The notes beneath the pieces are model-generated. The model made no database searches, was not told the origin of the DNA, and saw nothing but the letters and a program-made list of their open reading frames with translations. A DNA stretch of 64,000 nucleotides from Aphelidium insulamus (lineage: Eukaryota; Aphelidiomycota; Aphelidea; Aphelidiaceae). The DNA lies in the NCBI GenBank assembly GCA_036784855.1, contig JAZDSV010000003.1, positions 68,501-132,500 of the forward strand, given 5' to 3'. Both the position numbers and the translations under genes were made by a program. The first letter of the stretch is position 1; the number at the start of each line of letters is the position of its first letter. This document shows, in pieces, positions 21,503-34,200 of this stretch.

Positions 21503-23374
21503 TCATAGTCCGCAGACGGCCGCGACAAACGATCCGGGGGCAAAGAGCTGCGCGGACTTGCCAGTGGCCAGCGGTGCAGCCTTCTTGACCGACCGGCCCA
21601 ACTCTTGTTCAATCATGGCCGCCCACGTGTTGTCAAAGTAGGGTTCCAGCACTAGTGCCGGCTGCTTGGGGTCGATGGGTTTCTGGAACCGTTTGGCAAA
21701 GTTGGACACGGCGCCCAGATAGTGCTCGCTGAGCACTTGCAGCTCCCACAGCGAGCTGTCGAGCGCATTGCACTTTGCCGGATCAGGCTCGGCGAACAGG
21801 TAGCAGTCGGTGGCCGCTTGTTGCTCACTGGCACTGACTGATAATTCCGATTCAGGCAATGTCGGCGGTGGAATCCGGTGGATCAGCGGCAGGCAAGATG
21901 CATTGCGATGCAGCAGATTGTACATCAACGGCAGCACGGACAGTATGGCGGCGGGCGAGGCAAACAGCGCCAGTCGCGCCATACGCTTAACGAAGGCGGC
22001 CACCAGGTAGGCGGGCAGGTGTGACGACTTTAGAAACACGGATGCCAGTTTAAGGAAACGCGCGCGGTGCTTGGTGTGTAGCATGTTGGCGTCAAACAGC
22101 GCGTACAGCTTGGTGTAGAACTGCGGATAGTCCAGATTATGTTTGTGGATGAGGGTGAACAGTGCGTTGAGGGCCAGCAAGCTTGTGACACCACCCTGAT
22201 CGTATGAGTCCGTGAGAAAGTCGTGCAGCAACCGCGGATCCACCATGTGCGGCACAATGTCCGCGTCCAGCCGGCTCAGCACCGCCTTGTACATGGCGGG
22301 GGTCAAGTGGGGCATGCGCAGAAATGCCAGCCACACTTCGCTGAATTTGCGGCGCTGTCCATGCAGTGACACCACGCGCTCGTTTGACGCGGATTCTGGG
22401 CACATGAAGTGCGTGATATCGTTGTCCGATTGCGGAAGGGCCGCAGAGCAAGAGCCATTTACAAGAAGATTACAGGTCAGCGCATGATACATATTGCACG
22501 TGATTTGTGCGAAGTGGAGTCCTTTCGAAGCCAGAGGTTCCACAGAGCGTTTTCTCTTCCGACTAACTACGGTATTGCGGGTGCTTTCCGAACGCGCACG
22601 TTTCATAATATTTCTACACCAATATTAATAAACTTTGACTGCCTGTGCTGAAAACATGGTATACACCTAGGTGCCCAATACAAAGAACAAGGAGTACTTA
22701 CGTGGCATCGCGAAAAAAGAAGAAACGAATGTCGTCAAAGGCGCCAATATAAAACTTTTGAAATGCAGTCATGGACGCAGAGACTGAGGCGCCATCTGAA
22801 CCGGCGCCACCGCCAGGCGCAGCTAGTACCGCGTCGACAACCTTGAGGAACAAATCACCTGCAAACACCTTCAGCTCGCGACTTTCACAGCGCACCAGGT
22901 CCATCAGTGATTTCAGGGCCGTCACCTTGTCATATCAGTACACGTGCATAATATACAGCAAGTAAGGATACATTATACACTCACCATTAGTCGCTGGCTG
23001 GTGGCGTCGCCATCAATGACGGGAAGCGAGAGACGTGCCAAGAGAGACGCAACAAACTTGGTATACGTGTCACGCAGCCACGCCAGCGCCGTCTCCTTTG
23101 CACGCACTTCTTCCTTTACTTTATCTACTGACGTGGAATTGGCCGGCATTGCTTTTAGCCGCGGCATAAGGTCGGCGTAGACGCGATAGAGAGCGTGAAC
23201 CGCGGCAATTCCAACAGAGACACGCTCAGCCGACATCTCTGCCCCAGGCAAAAGCACACCATCGGCCACGGCAAGCAGTGCCACGATATTGTTTAATTTG
23301 GCGGCATCGGCGCGTATTTCAGCCTCCAGACGCGTCACAGCGTCCGTGGAGACGATTTCGGCTGTTGGCGACAT
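21503..23374 (-). CDS. NOC4L: NOC4L ribosome biogenesis factor (CBF/Mak21 family)
   Basis: Three exons: 23374-22985, 22925-22702, 22613-21503; 574 aa. A basic patch SRKRKRS follows the second exon. The CBF domain is strong: RRKFSEVWLAFLRMP, DFLTDSYDQGGVTSLLALNALFTLIHKHNLDYP, YTKLYALFD, KHRARFLKLASVFLKSSHLPAYLVAAFVKRMARLAL, and SSLWELQVLSEHYL. NOC4L works with NOP14 in 40S subunit assembly and export in the nucleolus. The ATG at 23374 (MSPTAEIV) is chosen because the in-frame ATG-free extension to 23539 would overlap the divergent mL50-like gene. Confidence 0.9.
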
Positions 23375-23404
23375 TTTCGTGTATTGTGCGTGATACAGAA
23401 TTGA

Positions 23405-24047
23405 ATGATCGCGCGTCAATTCGGCATCGCGGCGCGTCTCTCTGCGCCCACGTGGCCTCTGCGGGGTGTCGGTGCCGGCTGTGTTGTGCATACAAGCTGC
23501 GGCGGTGCTATCTATGGACACGGTGCTAGGTGTGTGCATGCTGCCTCTGCGCCCAGTGGTGCTAGTGCGGTCAATGATGGCGCGAGCGGTGCAAGGTACA
23601 TCATCATGCGTTGTTTACACACTCACTAAGGCACTCTACCCCATCAGTGAACCGGTGGCAGTGCCCGCAGACGAGATGGAGCGACGTACAATTGTGCTGG
23701 AAGCCGTGCGGCGCCATTCCACCGCGCCCAGTGTTCCCGAGAGCGACACGGAACTGCTGGCGGCGCCTCTACTGCTGGACCCGGCGACAAAGTTCCACAC
23801 CATGCAGCACATAACCGCGCGCACGGGTCGCCACTTCTCCAATGTGGAGTTGAATAATGCGCGGTGTGCGGCCGATCTGGTCGCCTACTTGTCGCAGCCA
23901 GAGATTAATGTGCTGCGCGAGCGGACAGCCACGGTGGAGGAGCGTCTACGTGCCATGTCCCTGCCAGACAACATGCACTGGGCACCCAGCAAGCGCACCC
24001 TCATATCACTGATGGACGAGGCGGCCGCCGGTTCCGCCTCTCAATAG
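23405..24047 (+). CDS. Mitochondrial ribosomal protein mL50-like
   Basis: Best model has exons 23405-23504 and 23557-24047; 196 aa. The N-terminus MIARQFGIAARLSAPTWPLR is a good mitochondrial presequence. The conserved part, LDPATKFHTMQHITARTGRHFSNVELNNARCAADLVAYL, followed by LPDNMHWAP, follows the mL50 pattern (LKF..L..LA...GH..PN..L..M....DVL.FY then LP.N). This is a by-eye match. The 52-bp intron (23505-23556) is inferred only to join the presequence frame with the conserved frame; the 3' exon is firm, the 5' end is not. Start codon is 30 bp from the divergent NOC4L start. Confidence 0.55.
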
Positions 24048-24856
24048 ATCTGCTCTCGCTCTGTGAATGGCATCATCTGTGTTAAAGACGTGCCTGCAAA
24101 CCTGCAGTGTATGTGTACTGATACTAATCATCTGATACTACAGCAGTATATTGCTCTTATATTAAGGGAGTGGTTGTAATTTCCAAAGATCGCATAAGAG
24201 TCGACGGGTGGCAGTGGTGACCTAGGGAGATGCTGGCGGTGTGAAGATGTAGATAAAGGCAGCAGCTGGTGACATTATCACGCTGCAAGTCGCAGCGCGC
24301 AAACCTTCTTACATATCAGCCCACTCCTGCTAACTTATTCACTGAAGTCAAGAAGATATGTGTTGATCCAGCACGTTCACCGCGAGGCAATTTTGAACAT
24401 ATATAGAGCATTGCGTCGGAGAGTAGGTTATGGTTATGTATAATGAATGGCCAGCATGTCTCTCTGCACTGCCGCAGTATAAACTGTAATCTTCTCCCTT
24501 GAAACAGAAACAGAAACAAGTACGTTGTATATTTGTATGCCTTAAACGCCGGTATGCCCTATACGAATGTGAATGAATCGTCGCTGTGTTGGAGTGAATT
24601 AACGCGTCGATGCTTAACGTAATGGCAGCATAACAGTCTAATTGTGTGGCAGCATTGCAAACATGCTTTGCGCACACATTTTATCGACTCACATGCACAT
24701 CGAATTATTTAACTCAGTTGCACGCCATATTAATTTTATTGCTCTCCCGTAATACATTTATATACGCTAGTCAATTTAAATAAAAAAAACTCAGTTGCAC
24801 GCCATATTAATTTTATTGCTCTCCCGTAATACATTGATATACGCTAATCACACGGC
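24048..24856. other. Intergenic with a 63-bp direct duplication
   Basis: 809 bp of AT-rich sequence between mL50-like and PreP. No supported gene. A 63-bp segment starting aactcagttgcacgcc occurs at 24711-24773 and again at 24788-24850 with two mismatches, separated by 14 bp that include an A run. The second copy ends 6 bp before the PreP start codon. Confidence 0.8.
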
Positions 24857-27800
24857 ATGAAAGCTGCAGCGCGTCGATGGCTGGCCACTTTGCCTTCGCC
24901 TGCGCCAGTTGGCGCGACCGGCAAGCGTTCGGCGTTTATGCCACCATTGAGTGCACAACTGCGCTCCGTGGACTCTGTGGTGCACGGCTTTCGCGTGTGT
25001 GCGGTGAGTCTCCAACAGCTATGTATCACACTATGTCACCGCGCCTGACACCACGCCGTATGCATTACAGGTTCGAGACGTGCCAGAGCTGCAGCTTACC
25101 GCAGTAACACTTGAACACGGGTCATCTGGCGCCCGGCACCTGCACATTGCACGCGCCGATGACAACAATCTCTTTGGGGTGGCGTTCTTGACCACCCCCG
25201 ACGACAGCTGCGGCATCCCCCACATACTGGAGCACGTGACACTGTGCGGCTCCAAGCGGTATCCGGTGCGCGACCCCTTCTTCAAAATGATGAACCGCTC
25301 CGTGGCCAACTACATGAACGCGTGGACGGCGTCGGATTTCACAATGTACCCATTCGCCACCGACAACGTCACCGACTTGGAGAATCTGCGGTCGGTGTAC
25401 TTGGACGCCGTGTTCTTTCCGCTGCTGCAGCGCCAAGACTTTCAGCAGGAGGGTTGGCGGCTGGAGCATGAGCGCGTGGGCGACCACTCGTCTGCCATCA
25501 CCTTCAAGGGCGTGGTCTACAACGAGATGAAGGGTGCCCTGGTAGGTGTTGTGCCTGCCTGTCACGCAGCGGTGTTTACAAGCTATACTGACTTCTATGC
25601 AGTCCGACACCAATTCCCTGTTCTGCACCCGGCTGCAGCAGCATTTGCACGCTGGCACTACGTATGGCCATGTGAGCGGCGGCGATCCGCCGGCAATCAC
25701 CGACCTGTCATATGAATCGTTGAAGCAGTTTCACGCCACTCGGTACCGGCCGCACAACACTCGCGCATACACGTACGGCTCGTACCCGCTGGAGAAGCAT
25801 TTGAGCGTACTGGATGGAGTGTACAGTCGTTTTGACGCCACGGAAAATTCGTCAACTACATCGAGCGGGCTTCCCGCCATGTACGCCCGCATGACCGATG
25901 GACCGCGTCGCATCGAAGAGACTTGCCCCCCTGACCCGTGTATGTGCCATGGTGTCATTATTTAAGTTAAGTTATCTTGCAGTGGGCGATGTTGATAAGC
26001 AGACGCGAATGTGCGTGTCCTGGCTGGCAAATGACACAGCGGTACGTCGCCTGTGTAATTTTCACTTCAATTATCACATCTTATCTTACAGAACTCTTAC
26101 GAGAATTTCGTCATGAAAATTGTGAGCTACTTGCTGCTGGACGGCCATGCAGCGCCAATGTATAAGGCACTCATCCAGACCAACATTGGTTCAGACTATG
26201 CTGCGACAACTGGGTATGATAGCACCACCAAGCGTGGCAGCTTCTCGGTGGGATTGCAGGGAATTCGCCGCGATGATGTTGCCAAGGTAATGATGACTTT
26301 GTGTTTTAGCTCATCCAACTCTGTGCAGGTCGAACGGATCGTTGAAAATGTGCTCCAAGTGGCGGCGCGCGATGGGTTTGACCCGAAACGAGTCGAGGCC
26401 GCAATTCACCAGATTGAAATTGGCATGAAGCACAAGAGTGCCAATTTTGGCATGTCCCTTGCGCACGGCCTAATGTCGGGTTGGTTTCACGGTGCTAGTC
26501 CCATCGACTCGCTGGTGGATGGCATCGACTTTAAGCGGCTGCGCAGGGATATGAAGGATCCCGCTTTTTTTCAGAAGCGCATCTCGCAGTACCTGTTGGA
26601 TAATCAGAGAGAAAAATTAGTTTTTGTCATGAGTCCAGACACCGATTTCAACAAGCGTTTGGTCGCCGAGGAGACTGCCAGACTGGAGACCAAAGTGTCT
26701 GCTCTATCTGATGCCGAAAAGAAGCGCATCCTGGACGATGGAGTTGCGCTCGCCAAACTCCAGGACACCAAACAAGGTACGGTAACAGCCTTTGTTGGTA
26801 TATTATTGATCTTCACGACAGACTTGTCGTGCCTGCCTTCACTGTCTCTCAGTGATATCCCCACGGCAATCAAGCCGTCCAGATTTGTCATGAATCAGTG
26901 CCGCGCGGCTAATGTGCCCATACAATGGCAATCACTGCCCACGAATGGAATCACCTACGTGAACGCTGTGGTCAATTTAAGCGGTCTTCCCGCAGAGCTG
27001 CAACCGCTGCTGCCGCTATATACCGCCGCCATGACATCTCTTGGACTGACCGATATGAGTGCGGCCGATTTGGACGAGCGGATTAGACTGTACACGGGCG
27101 GCCTGGGCGCCAGTTCTATGGTAGCAGCCAGGCCGACAGACTATTGCGCCACTCAGCAGGGTCTGACACTGTCGGGCAACGCTCTGGACCGGAATCTGGA
27201 ACATTTCTGGGAACTGCTGGCACGCATCGTTACCACCGCCAACTTTAACGACACCGAACTGCTCAAGACTCTGCTGATAGGCGTGCGTTGCTTGTAATTG
27301 ACTTATTGTGGCGTATGTATCATTTAACTTGTGCCGCTGCAGAGCGCCTCGTCGGCAGTGAATTCGCTGGCCGACAGTGGACATCGATATGCACGCATGC
27401 ACGCCGCCTCCACGCTGACACCGAGCGGGGCAAGTGAATTAGTGACCTCTACTTTCGTACTCATGTCATTTATGTACAGGAGCTGCACGAAACACACTCT
27501 GGAATAGCGCAAGTGGATTGTCTGCAACGCTTAGCCGCCGCCAACAACCTGAATGAGTTGACGGCAAATCTGCACCGAATCTCGCAATTTGTGGCGGCGA
27601 ATGGCACACCGCGACTATCCGTCACTACCACTCTGAATGACGGAGACGCTGCCACAAACTGCATTATGGACCAGTGTGATCGCTTGCAGTCACTCTGGCG
27701 TGGAAGTAGAGATAAAGGGGCCGCCCGGGTCGAGGGCGCCGAGGCCACTCCAAAAAAATCCGTACAGACTTGGATCCCCGTACCGTTTGCCAGCAGCTAT

Positions 27801-28422
27801 GCGGCCATGTGCGTGCCGACAGTGGGGTACACACACCCGGATGCAATGAAGCTACAAGTTCTGGCGTCGCTGATGACCCATCACTACCTGCACCGCGAGA
27901 TCCGTGAAAAGAACGGTGCGTATGGAGGCGGCGCCACATACAGCGCACTGGACGGCATATTCTCCTGGTACTCATACCGCGACCCGAACCCCGGCAAGAC
28001 GTGTGAGACATTCGAGGCGGCGGCGCAGTGGGCTGCAGAACAGCACAATGGCTGGACAGAGCAGCAGCTCAATGAGACCAAGATCTCTCTGTTTGGCCAG
28101 ATGGACGCACCGATAAGCGCCAGTGCCGAGGGAATGTCGCACTTTAAACACGGCATCACCGATGCTATGCGCCAAGAGTACGTGATATATATATATATAT
28201 ATATATATGTACGTCCACATTTATAGCTAAATGAATATCAATAGGCGCCGCGACCGACTGCGGGCAGTAACACTGGACGATGCGCGCGATGCAGCTCGCA
28301 AATATCTGCTGTCTCCGGCAGCGGAACAATCTCGCTGTATCACGGTGCTGGGTGCTAGCCAGCTGCACTCGACGGCGGCACTGGATTCCCGATGGACGGT
28401 GCAGCCACTGACCGCCGTTTAG
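24857..28422 (+). CDS. PITRM1: Presequence protease PreP/PITRM1/Cym1 (M16C)
   Basis: Ten exons: 24857-25003, 25071-25541, 25603-25939, 25983-26041, 26092-26286, 26329-26776, 26822-27282, 27343-27429, 27480-28177, 28245-28422; 1026 aa, family size. Presequence [15 protein letters not shown]. The inverted zinc motif HILEH with [44 protein letters not shown] and [10 protein letters not shown] identify the M16C subfamily; the C-terminal half has [15 protein letters not shown] and [11 protein letters not shown]. It degrades cleaved targeting peptides in the mitochondrial matrix. Intron 8 (27430-27479) is GC-AG (GGG|GCAAGT), giving the ungapped [13 protein letters not shown]; a GT donor 12 nt later is an in-frame alternative. 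Intron 9 contains an AT microsatellite (28181-28207). Confidence 0.95.
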
Positions 28423-28486
28423 ACAACATGGTCAATATACACGCGATAGAGTAAAAGCATATGTTATTATGAGTTGTGCGCATGTG

Positions 28487-29222
28487 CTAGGCGCCTTTGT
28501 CGAACTTTATCGACACACTGTTGACGCAGTGGCGCTCATCTGTGGGCGTGTTGTGTCCCTCTGCATAATGTTAATGTGCGTGGATATCGTAGAAATCTGC
28601 ATCACTGACCGCCTTTGAACACGTGGCCGAGGTGGCCGCCGCATTTGCTGCACAGAATTTCTACCCGACGGCCATCAGCGTCCGGCTTGCGCGTCACGGC
28701 ACCCGGAATGGAGTCGAAAAATGCCGGCCATCCTAAGTGTGTTATGTATATATATGAATATATACAGAAAGAACAACTTGCCACAGCCGCTATTGAACTT
28801 GGTGTCGGAGGTAAAGAGCGGGGTGTCGCAGCCAGCGCAGTTGTACACGCCTACACAAAAATGCATGGAACGCGGCAGCCCATCAGCAACCGCATATCAG
28901 ACCTTTGGCAAATGTCTTGTCGTACTCGCCCGTGAATGGTGCCTACGCGCAAGGGGAAGAAGAAGATATCATACATTAGCACACGCACACACGCTGCCCA
29001 CACCAACCTCGGTTCCCTATGAGTGCAAATACGAGTTAACCGTAGCGTGCAACACATACACGATACCTTCTGTCGCAGCACCCGGAACTGCTCCGGGGAC
29101 AGCACAGTGCGCCACTGCTCCTCCGTAGTGGGCAGGGAGCCTTTGCCTGTTGAAGCCGTCATAATCAGTCGGCGATACTTGGCTGTGACGTCAATTGATC
29201 GTTGGGCGATTATTCGGAGCAT
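28487..29222 (-). CDS. MSRB: Peptide methionine-R-sulfoxide reductase MsrB
   Basis: Six exons: 29222-29067, 29016-29008 (9 nt), 28942-28903, 28850-28782, 28732-28610, 28560-28487; 156 aa. Motifs in order: [33 protein letters not shown], zinc pair [26 protein letters not shown], second zinc pair [12 protein letters not shown], and catalytic Cys in [11 protein letters not shown]. The microexon GGA-ACC-GAG supplies the invariant GTE; without it the family motif would be lost. Intron 4 (28733-28781) is GC-AG (TGTG|GCAAGT) and must be spliced there to create SGCGWPAF. The N-terminal 20 residues ([19 protein letters not shown]) may target mitochondria; MTAST at 29162 is an alternative start. The stop is 64 bp from the PreP stop, tail to tail. 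Confidence 0.95.
29008..29016 (-). other. 9-nt microexon of MsrB (Gly-Thr-Glu)
   Basis: On the minus strand the exon reads GGAACCGAG, bounded by actcatag and gttggtgt. Flanking introns are 29017-29066 and 28943-29007. It restores RQK-GTE-APFTGEY, the conserved MsrB sequence, in phase 0. Confidence 0.85.
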
Positions 29223-29461
29223 GCGATTTGCGTAATGGCCTGACTTGGCTTTACAATACGGAACTTCATAACTAAAAATACATTAATTCCGACTCTATTT
29301 ACACTACTGCGACGTCTACATACAGACTATACATACACACAAAAAGTGTGCTAGTGCCATGTATGACTATGTTTTTGACTTACTTACGCTAATAAACGCT
29401 AATACTTACTTAGTAAATAGATATAATCAATTCAGTATCTCGGATTCACAGTATATTGCCA

Positions 29462-31265
29462 TTACTGCTTTAAGTAGGGACGCAGCTTCTGCAGACGTTC
29501 GGCTGCCGCTTGCAAGGTGTCATCGGTCTTGCAGAAACAGAAACGTGCGTATCCCTCCGCCAGATGTGCATGTTCTGGTCCGTAGAACTCGCTGGGCGGA
29601 ATGGCAGCCACCCCAATTTTTGTTGTTAGCCAGCGACAAATCTACAAGGGTACTTCAACAAACGATATATCTGTATATGTACCATATTTGGCACACCTTC
29701 CAGTCGCGACTGCGCGGTGGCACCACACCGCCCAAGCAGAAATGGGCTTCGGCTGCTTCACTCTCCGCCAGCTCCTCCTCACTCACATCCAGACTGGCAA
29801 TGCTGGCGAGAATGAAATACGATCCGTCCGGCACCGTGACCTTGATTCCAATGTCGCGGAATGTGTTGACAAGAAACTCTCGCTTCCTGGTATAGTCTTC
29901 CAACTGTTCATTGAAAAATGTGTTGCCTTTTGCAGTCTCCTCCAGACTAATAGCCACCGCCTCCTAATAAACATTAAATAATATACATAAATATATGTAT
30001 ATATCAAGGGCCTGCCTGCAGTGGGGCATTCGTGCAGAAGACAATGCGCGAATGTGCGATCAGCGAGCGGTGAATGAGAGGCGCGGGCCCAATGAGCCAT
30101 CCGACACGCCAGCCAGTGACGCAGAATGATTTGCCGGCCGAACCAATTGTCACAGTGCGTTCCCACATCCCCGGCAGCGAGGCTATTCTCAAGTGCTTGG
30201 CGCCGCCGTACACCAGCCGCTCATACACCTCATCGCTGACCACCATCAAGTTGTGCTTGATGGCCACATTGGCAATGTCTGTCAGCTCGGCGTGGGTGAA
30301 CCTGCAATATCACATCATCAGTCAATATGCAGTGGAACGAACAACAGCAGTAACTGACACTTTGCCAACGGGATTGTGTGGGGTGTTCAAGACGAGAATC
30401 TTTGTGCGCGGTGTAATCAGCGCCTCCAACTCGTTCATGTCCAGTCGCCACTCGCTCGCTGTCACGTTGCGTGTGTGGCTGTCTGACGGCGGCCGTAGCG
30501 GGCACATCTTCATCACTCCGCCGCTCATGGCTGCACATACAATGTTATGGAAGTTAGTAATGCAAGATTAAACGAGGTCAGTAATAGGTGGGTGAATATG
30601 GACGCGAGTGTTCACTACTACTACATACACAGTACAATGCTGCATTGACATTATGTGGATAACATATGGCACCTACAGATGTTGGGAGCGTACTGATCGA
30701 AAAAGGGTTCGAAGCAGATTACTTCGTCTCCCGCATTCAAATACGCCTGCATCACCGAGTAAAAGCCTTCATTGGCGCCCGCGGTGACCACGATGTTTGT
30801 CTCCGGGTCCAGTGTGGCTGGTGGGAGGCTGACAGTTTGCGATGTCGCGGTCGACACCCCTCCGGGACTCTTGAACAACGGACTGAACTCGGCCGATAGC
30901 GCCTTGCATCAGTGAGCAAACATAGTAGCTATGTATAGCGTAAATCATCTCGACAGCACCGTTCTCAGACGAAGAAGACCCTTTGGCGGCGAGTACTGGT
31001 TGATATCCTGCCGTGAGGGGAGCGTGAGTAGACACGAAAGCATACACACACATACGCCCACACGCACGTTGTGGATGGCGCGACACGCAGCCTCCTTCAC
31101 AAAGGCCGGCGTGGCAAAGTTGGGAAAGCCCTGGCCGAGGTTGACCGCGTTGACATGCAGTGCCAGCGGGCTGAATATGGACCACACGTCCTGGTTGAAG
31201 GCGGCGATGCGCGCGGACGGCGCGAATTTCGGCGGCATTTCGACAGACCGATCGCCAGCATACAT
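29462..31265 (-). CDS. KYAT: Kynurenine/glutamine aminotransferase (KYAT family, class I PLP)
   Basis: Seven exons: 31265-31068, 31007-30960, 30902-30677, 30530-30359, 30301-30016, 29963-29697, 29641-29462; 458 aa. Fold-type I aminotransferase blocks: VNLGQGFPNFATPAFVKEA, NQYSPPKG, VVTAGANEGFYSVMQAYLN, FEPFFDQYAP, VLNTPHNPVGKVF, VSDEVYERLVY, PLP lysine in TIGSAGKSFCVTGWRVGW, and C-terminal GYARFCFCKTDDTL with the carboxylate-binding Arg. It should transaminate kynurenine, glutamine or aromatic amino acids or cleave cysteine conjugates. Intron 5 (29964-30015) is GC-AG (CAG|GCAGGC); no GT precedes the stop there. Intron 3 is 146 bp. Start codon is 31 bp from the divergent kinesin. Confidence 0.92.
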
Positions 31266-31296
31266 TCAATTCAAAACACAAAGTCTGACACACAGC

Positions 31297-34200
31297 ATGT
31301 CTGCCACGCCGCCGTCGCGGATGGATTCTCCGCCGCTGCCGCCCCCGCAGACACGGCAAGGCTCTCCCGATGCCACAAACAGTGGCGGAAACGGTGCAAC
31401 ACAACCAGATCAGATACATGTGGCGGTGCGGATGCGCCCAATGAACGAGCGAGAGTTGCGACAGTCGTCCAACTTTTCCGCCTGGCAAGTCCGGGACGAG
31501 ACCTCCATCTGGGCTGTCGGTCCGGGTGGCCAGGCTGCCTCCTCCACCTATATGTTCGGCAGGTGCTGCTTCTCATGCTTTGACATGTGAGTAATGATGG
31601 TCAGACCGCATATTTGCCGATGGCCAAGACACTCGGGACATTTATGCCACGCTGGCCAGCGATATCATCAGCTCTACGCTGTCTGGCATCAATGGTATGT
31701 ATTGCATTGAAAGTTGTGGTATAGCTCTTGTACACGTGCGTTATATCTTCTCATTCTTCCATAATCTATATAATTGACAGGCACCATATTCGCGTATGGA
31801 CAGACCTCGTCAGGCAAGACGCACACGATGCAAGGCGATTCAGAGCACCCGGGCATTATTCCGCTCTCCGTGGAAGATGTTTTTGACACTATTCGCGCCG
31901 TAAGTATAAATGTCTGAGTGTTACTATCTAATGCTTACACGCAGACACCTGATCGCGATTTTTTGTTGCGCATGTCGTACTTGGAGATATATAATGAGAT
32001 GATCAGAGATCTTCTCAACCCGCTGCATGACAACTTGAAGATACACGAGACACCCAATGTATGCATTACGCTGTCCCCTATAAACTCCAGCTGAGATCAC
32101 AGCGAGAAATCTACGTGGGAAATCTGACAGAGGAAATTGTGCTCTCGCCCGACGACGTCTACCAATTGCTCTCTCGCGGTGAAGGTAGATTTCTTCAATG
32201 TTGATATGTCAAGTTCATTAAAATTTACAGGAAATCGACACGTTGGAGTTACGAATATGAATGAACGTTCCAGCAGATCCCACACAATATTTCGCATGGT
32301 TATTGAAAGCCGTGAACGAAGCCATCCCGATTCGCGCGAATCCCTGTCTGCAGACGCGGTAAAAGTTTCGTGCCTGGTAAGCGATGCAAGCATAATTACA
32401 CTATTGCATATTGATGATCGCCTTAGAATTTAGTTGATTTGGCCGGCTCGGAACGTGTGGGCCATACTGGCGCTGAAGGAATTCGGCTCAAAGAAGGCGG
32501 GCATATTAATAAGAGTCTGTTGACCTTGGGAACTGTTATCAAAAAGCTGTCTGATGGCAACGACAGGTAATTATGCGTGTTATAAATTTCATTCACTGAA
32601 ATCTCAGTCACATCCCATATCGGGACTCGAAACTGACGCGCATTTTGCAAACATCGCTGGGCGGAAATGCGCGCACCGCAGTGATCTGCACCATTACGCC
32701 CGCCTGTCGTCATGTTGAAGAATCGCTTAGCACACTTAAATTTGCAAGTCGCGCCAAATCTATACGAAACAAACCAGAAGTCAATGAGATTGTCAGCGAC
32801 GAGGCAAAACTCAAAAAGTACCGGCAAGAGATTGATATGCTACGCAAAGAACAAATATCCGCCGAATCCATCAAGAAGCAATTAGAGTCGGTGGAGAATG
32901 AGAAACTTTTGGTCAGTGGCACTTACATCATATGCTTACATATGCTTACGTTTCATTAGGCAGAGGCACAGAATGAGCAGCATCGAAAAACTCTACAAGA
33001 GTATCAGCACGAGCAAAATCAGCTGCAGGCAAAAATTGCGAAACTGACTCAGTTCATTGTCAGTAGCGCTCAAGTAAACATATCAGCGGCTGAAAATTCT
33101 CGAGGAAAAGTTGTTTTGCCGCTTTTTGTGAAAATGATGTGACACTTGTCTAGAGGCAGCGTGAACTGCGTCGTCAGTCTTGTTTAATTGGCAGTATTGG
33201 CCACGAAGAAAGTGATTACGAGGCACGAAAATCATGATCAAAAACTGATCTCACTATCTAGGATTCGCAAGAAGGCAGTGCCAAAAAGCGATCACTGGCC
33301 AGAGAGGTTGACGTAGCGGCACTGAAAAATTTTCATGCCACTTTCAAATTGCCAAAGCAGGTCAGTTTTACCTAACATATTCCGACCTGACGTTTAGAAT
33401 GCGGATGTTCTGGCGCTTGAACAGGATCTGGGAAGCGCAAAAGAGCTGATTAAACAAGAGCTTTTGCGATATCACCAGGATGTATCATTCCTTAACTTGG
33501 AATCGAAGATTCAAATCGAGCGTCTTGCTGCAGAGAATGAAGCCATCAATCAAGTATGTATGGAGCATGTTGGCTGTGTGCGCTGAGATTATGTCGCAGG
33601 AATGCCAAAAGTTGAAACTAGAGCTTGCCGATAAAGGCGACATTATCAACAAGCTACAGTTTCAAATCGACAATGCAGAAGAAACCTCTGCAATCAATTC
33701 TTTGGACATGAATCGTCTTGAGACTGAATTGTTGGAAGCGAAAGGGCAGCGCAACTCGCTTCAGAAGCAGCATGATTTCAAGATTGTCGAATGCGCTGAA
33801 AATAGCAAAGTTCTTGCCGCTTTGACCATTGAATTGGAATCTTCACAATCTGAACTTGCGTCGCTTACAGCAGATCTTTCCAGCTTGCGAAATCTCGTCG
33901 AGGTTATGGAGGACCGCTCGGCGAGAGACCTCGATAATTCGCGCACGAATCAAGTTCTTCTGCGGGAGCAGATCGAGAAATTAAATTGCAGACTCGAGTG
34001 TCGCGACAAGGTCTACAATAGCGCTTGTCGGACGATCGATGTTCTTTCTGTTATAGTTGCGCGCTATTCCAACTTTAAAAGCGCACAAGAGTACCAAATG
34101 ATGTCCCAGGAAGCGAACGCATTGCGCGCTGCAATGCTGGCACAACAGACAGCCACGGCTGAGCTTGAACACGCATATGAGAATAAGTTGGCTGACTCTA

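Noticed and set aside
23375-23539. N-terminal extension of NOC4L
   Set aside because: No ATG, basic low-complexity sequence, and it would overlap the first exon of the divergent mL50-like gene.
29655-29696. Coding extension after the KYAT RDWK block
   Set aside because: It is intronic read-through; splicing to 29641 restores the family ending ICRWLTTKIGVAAIP.
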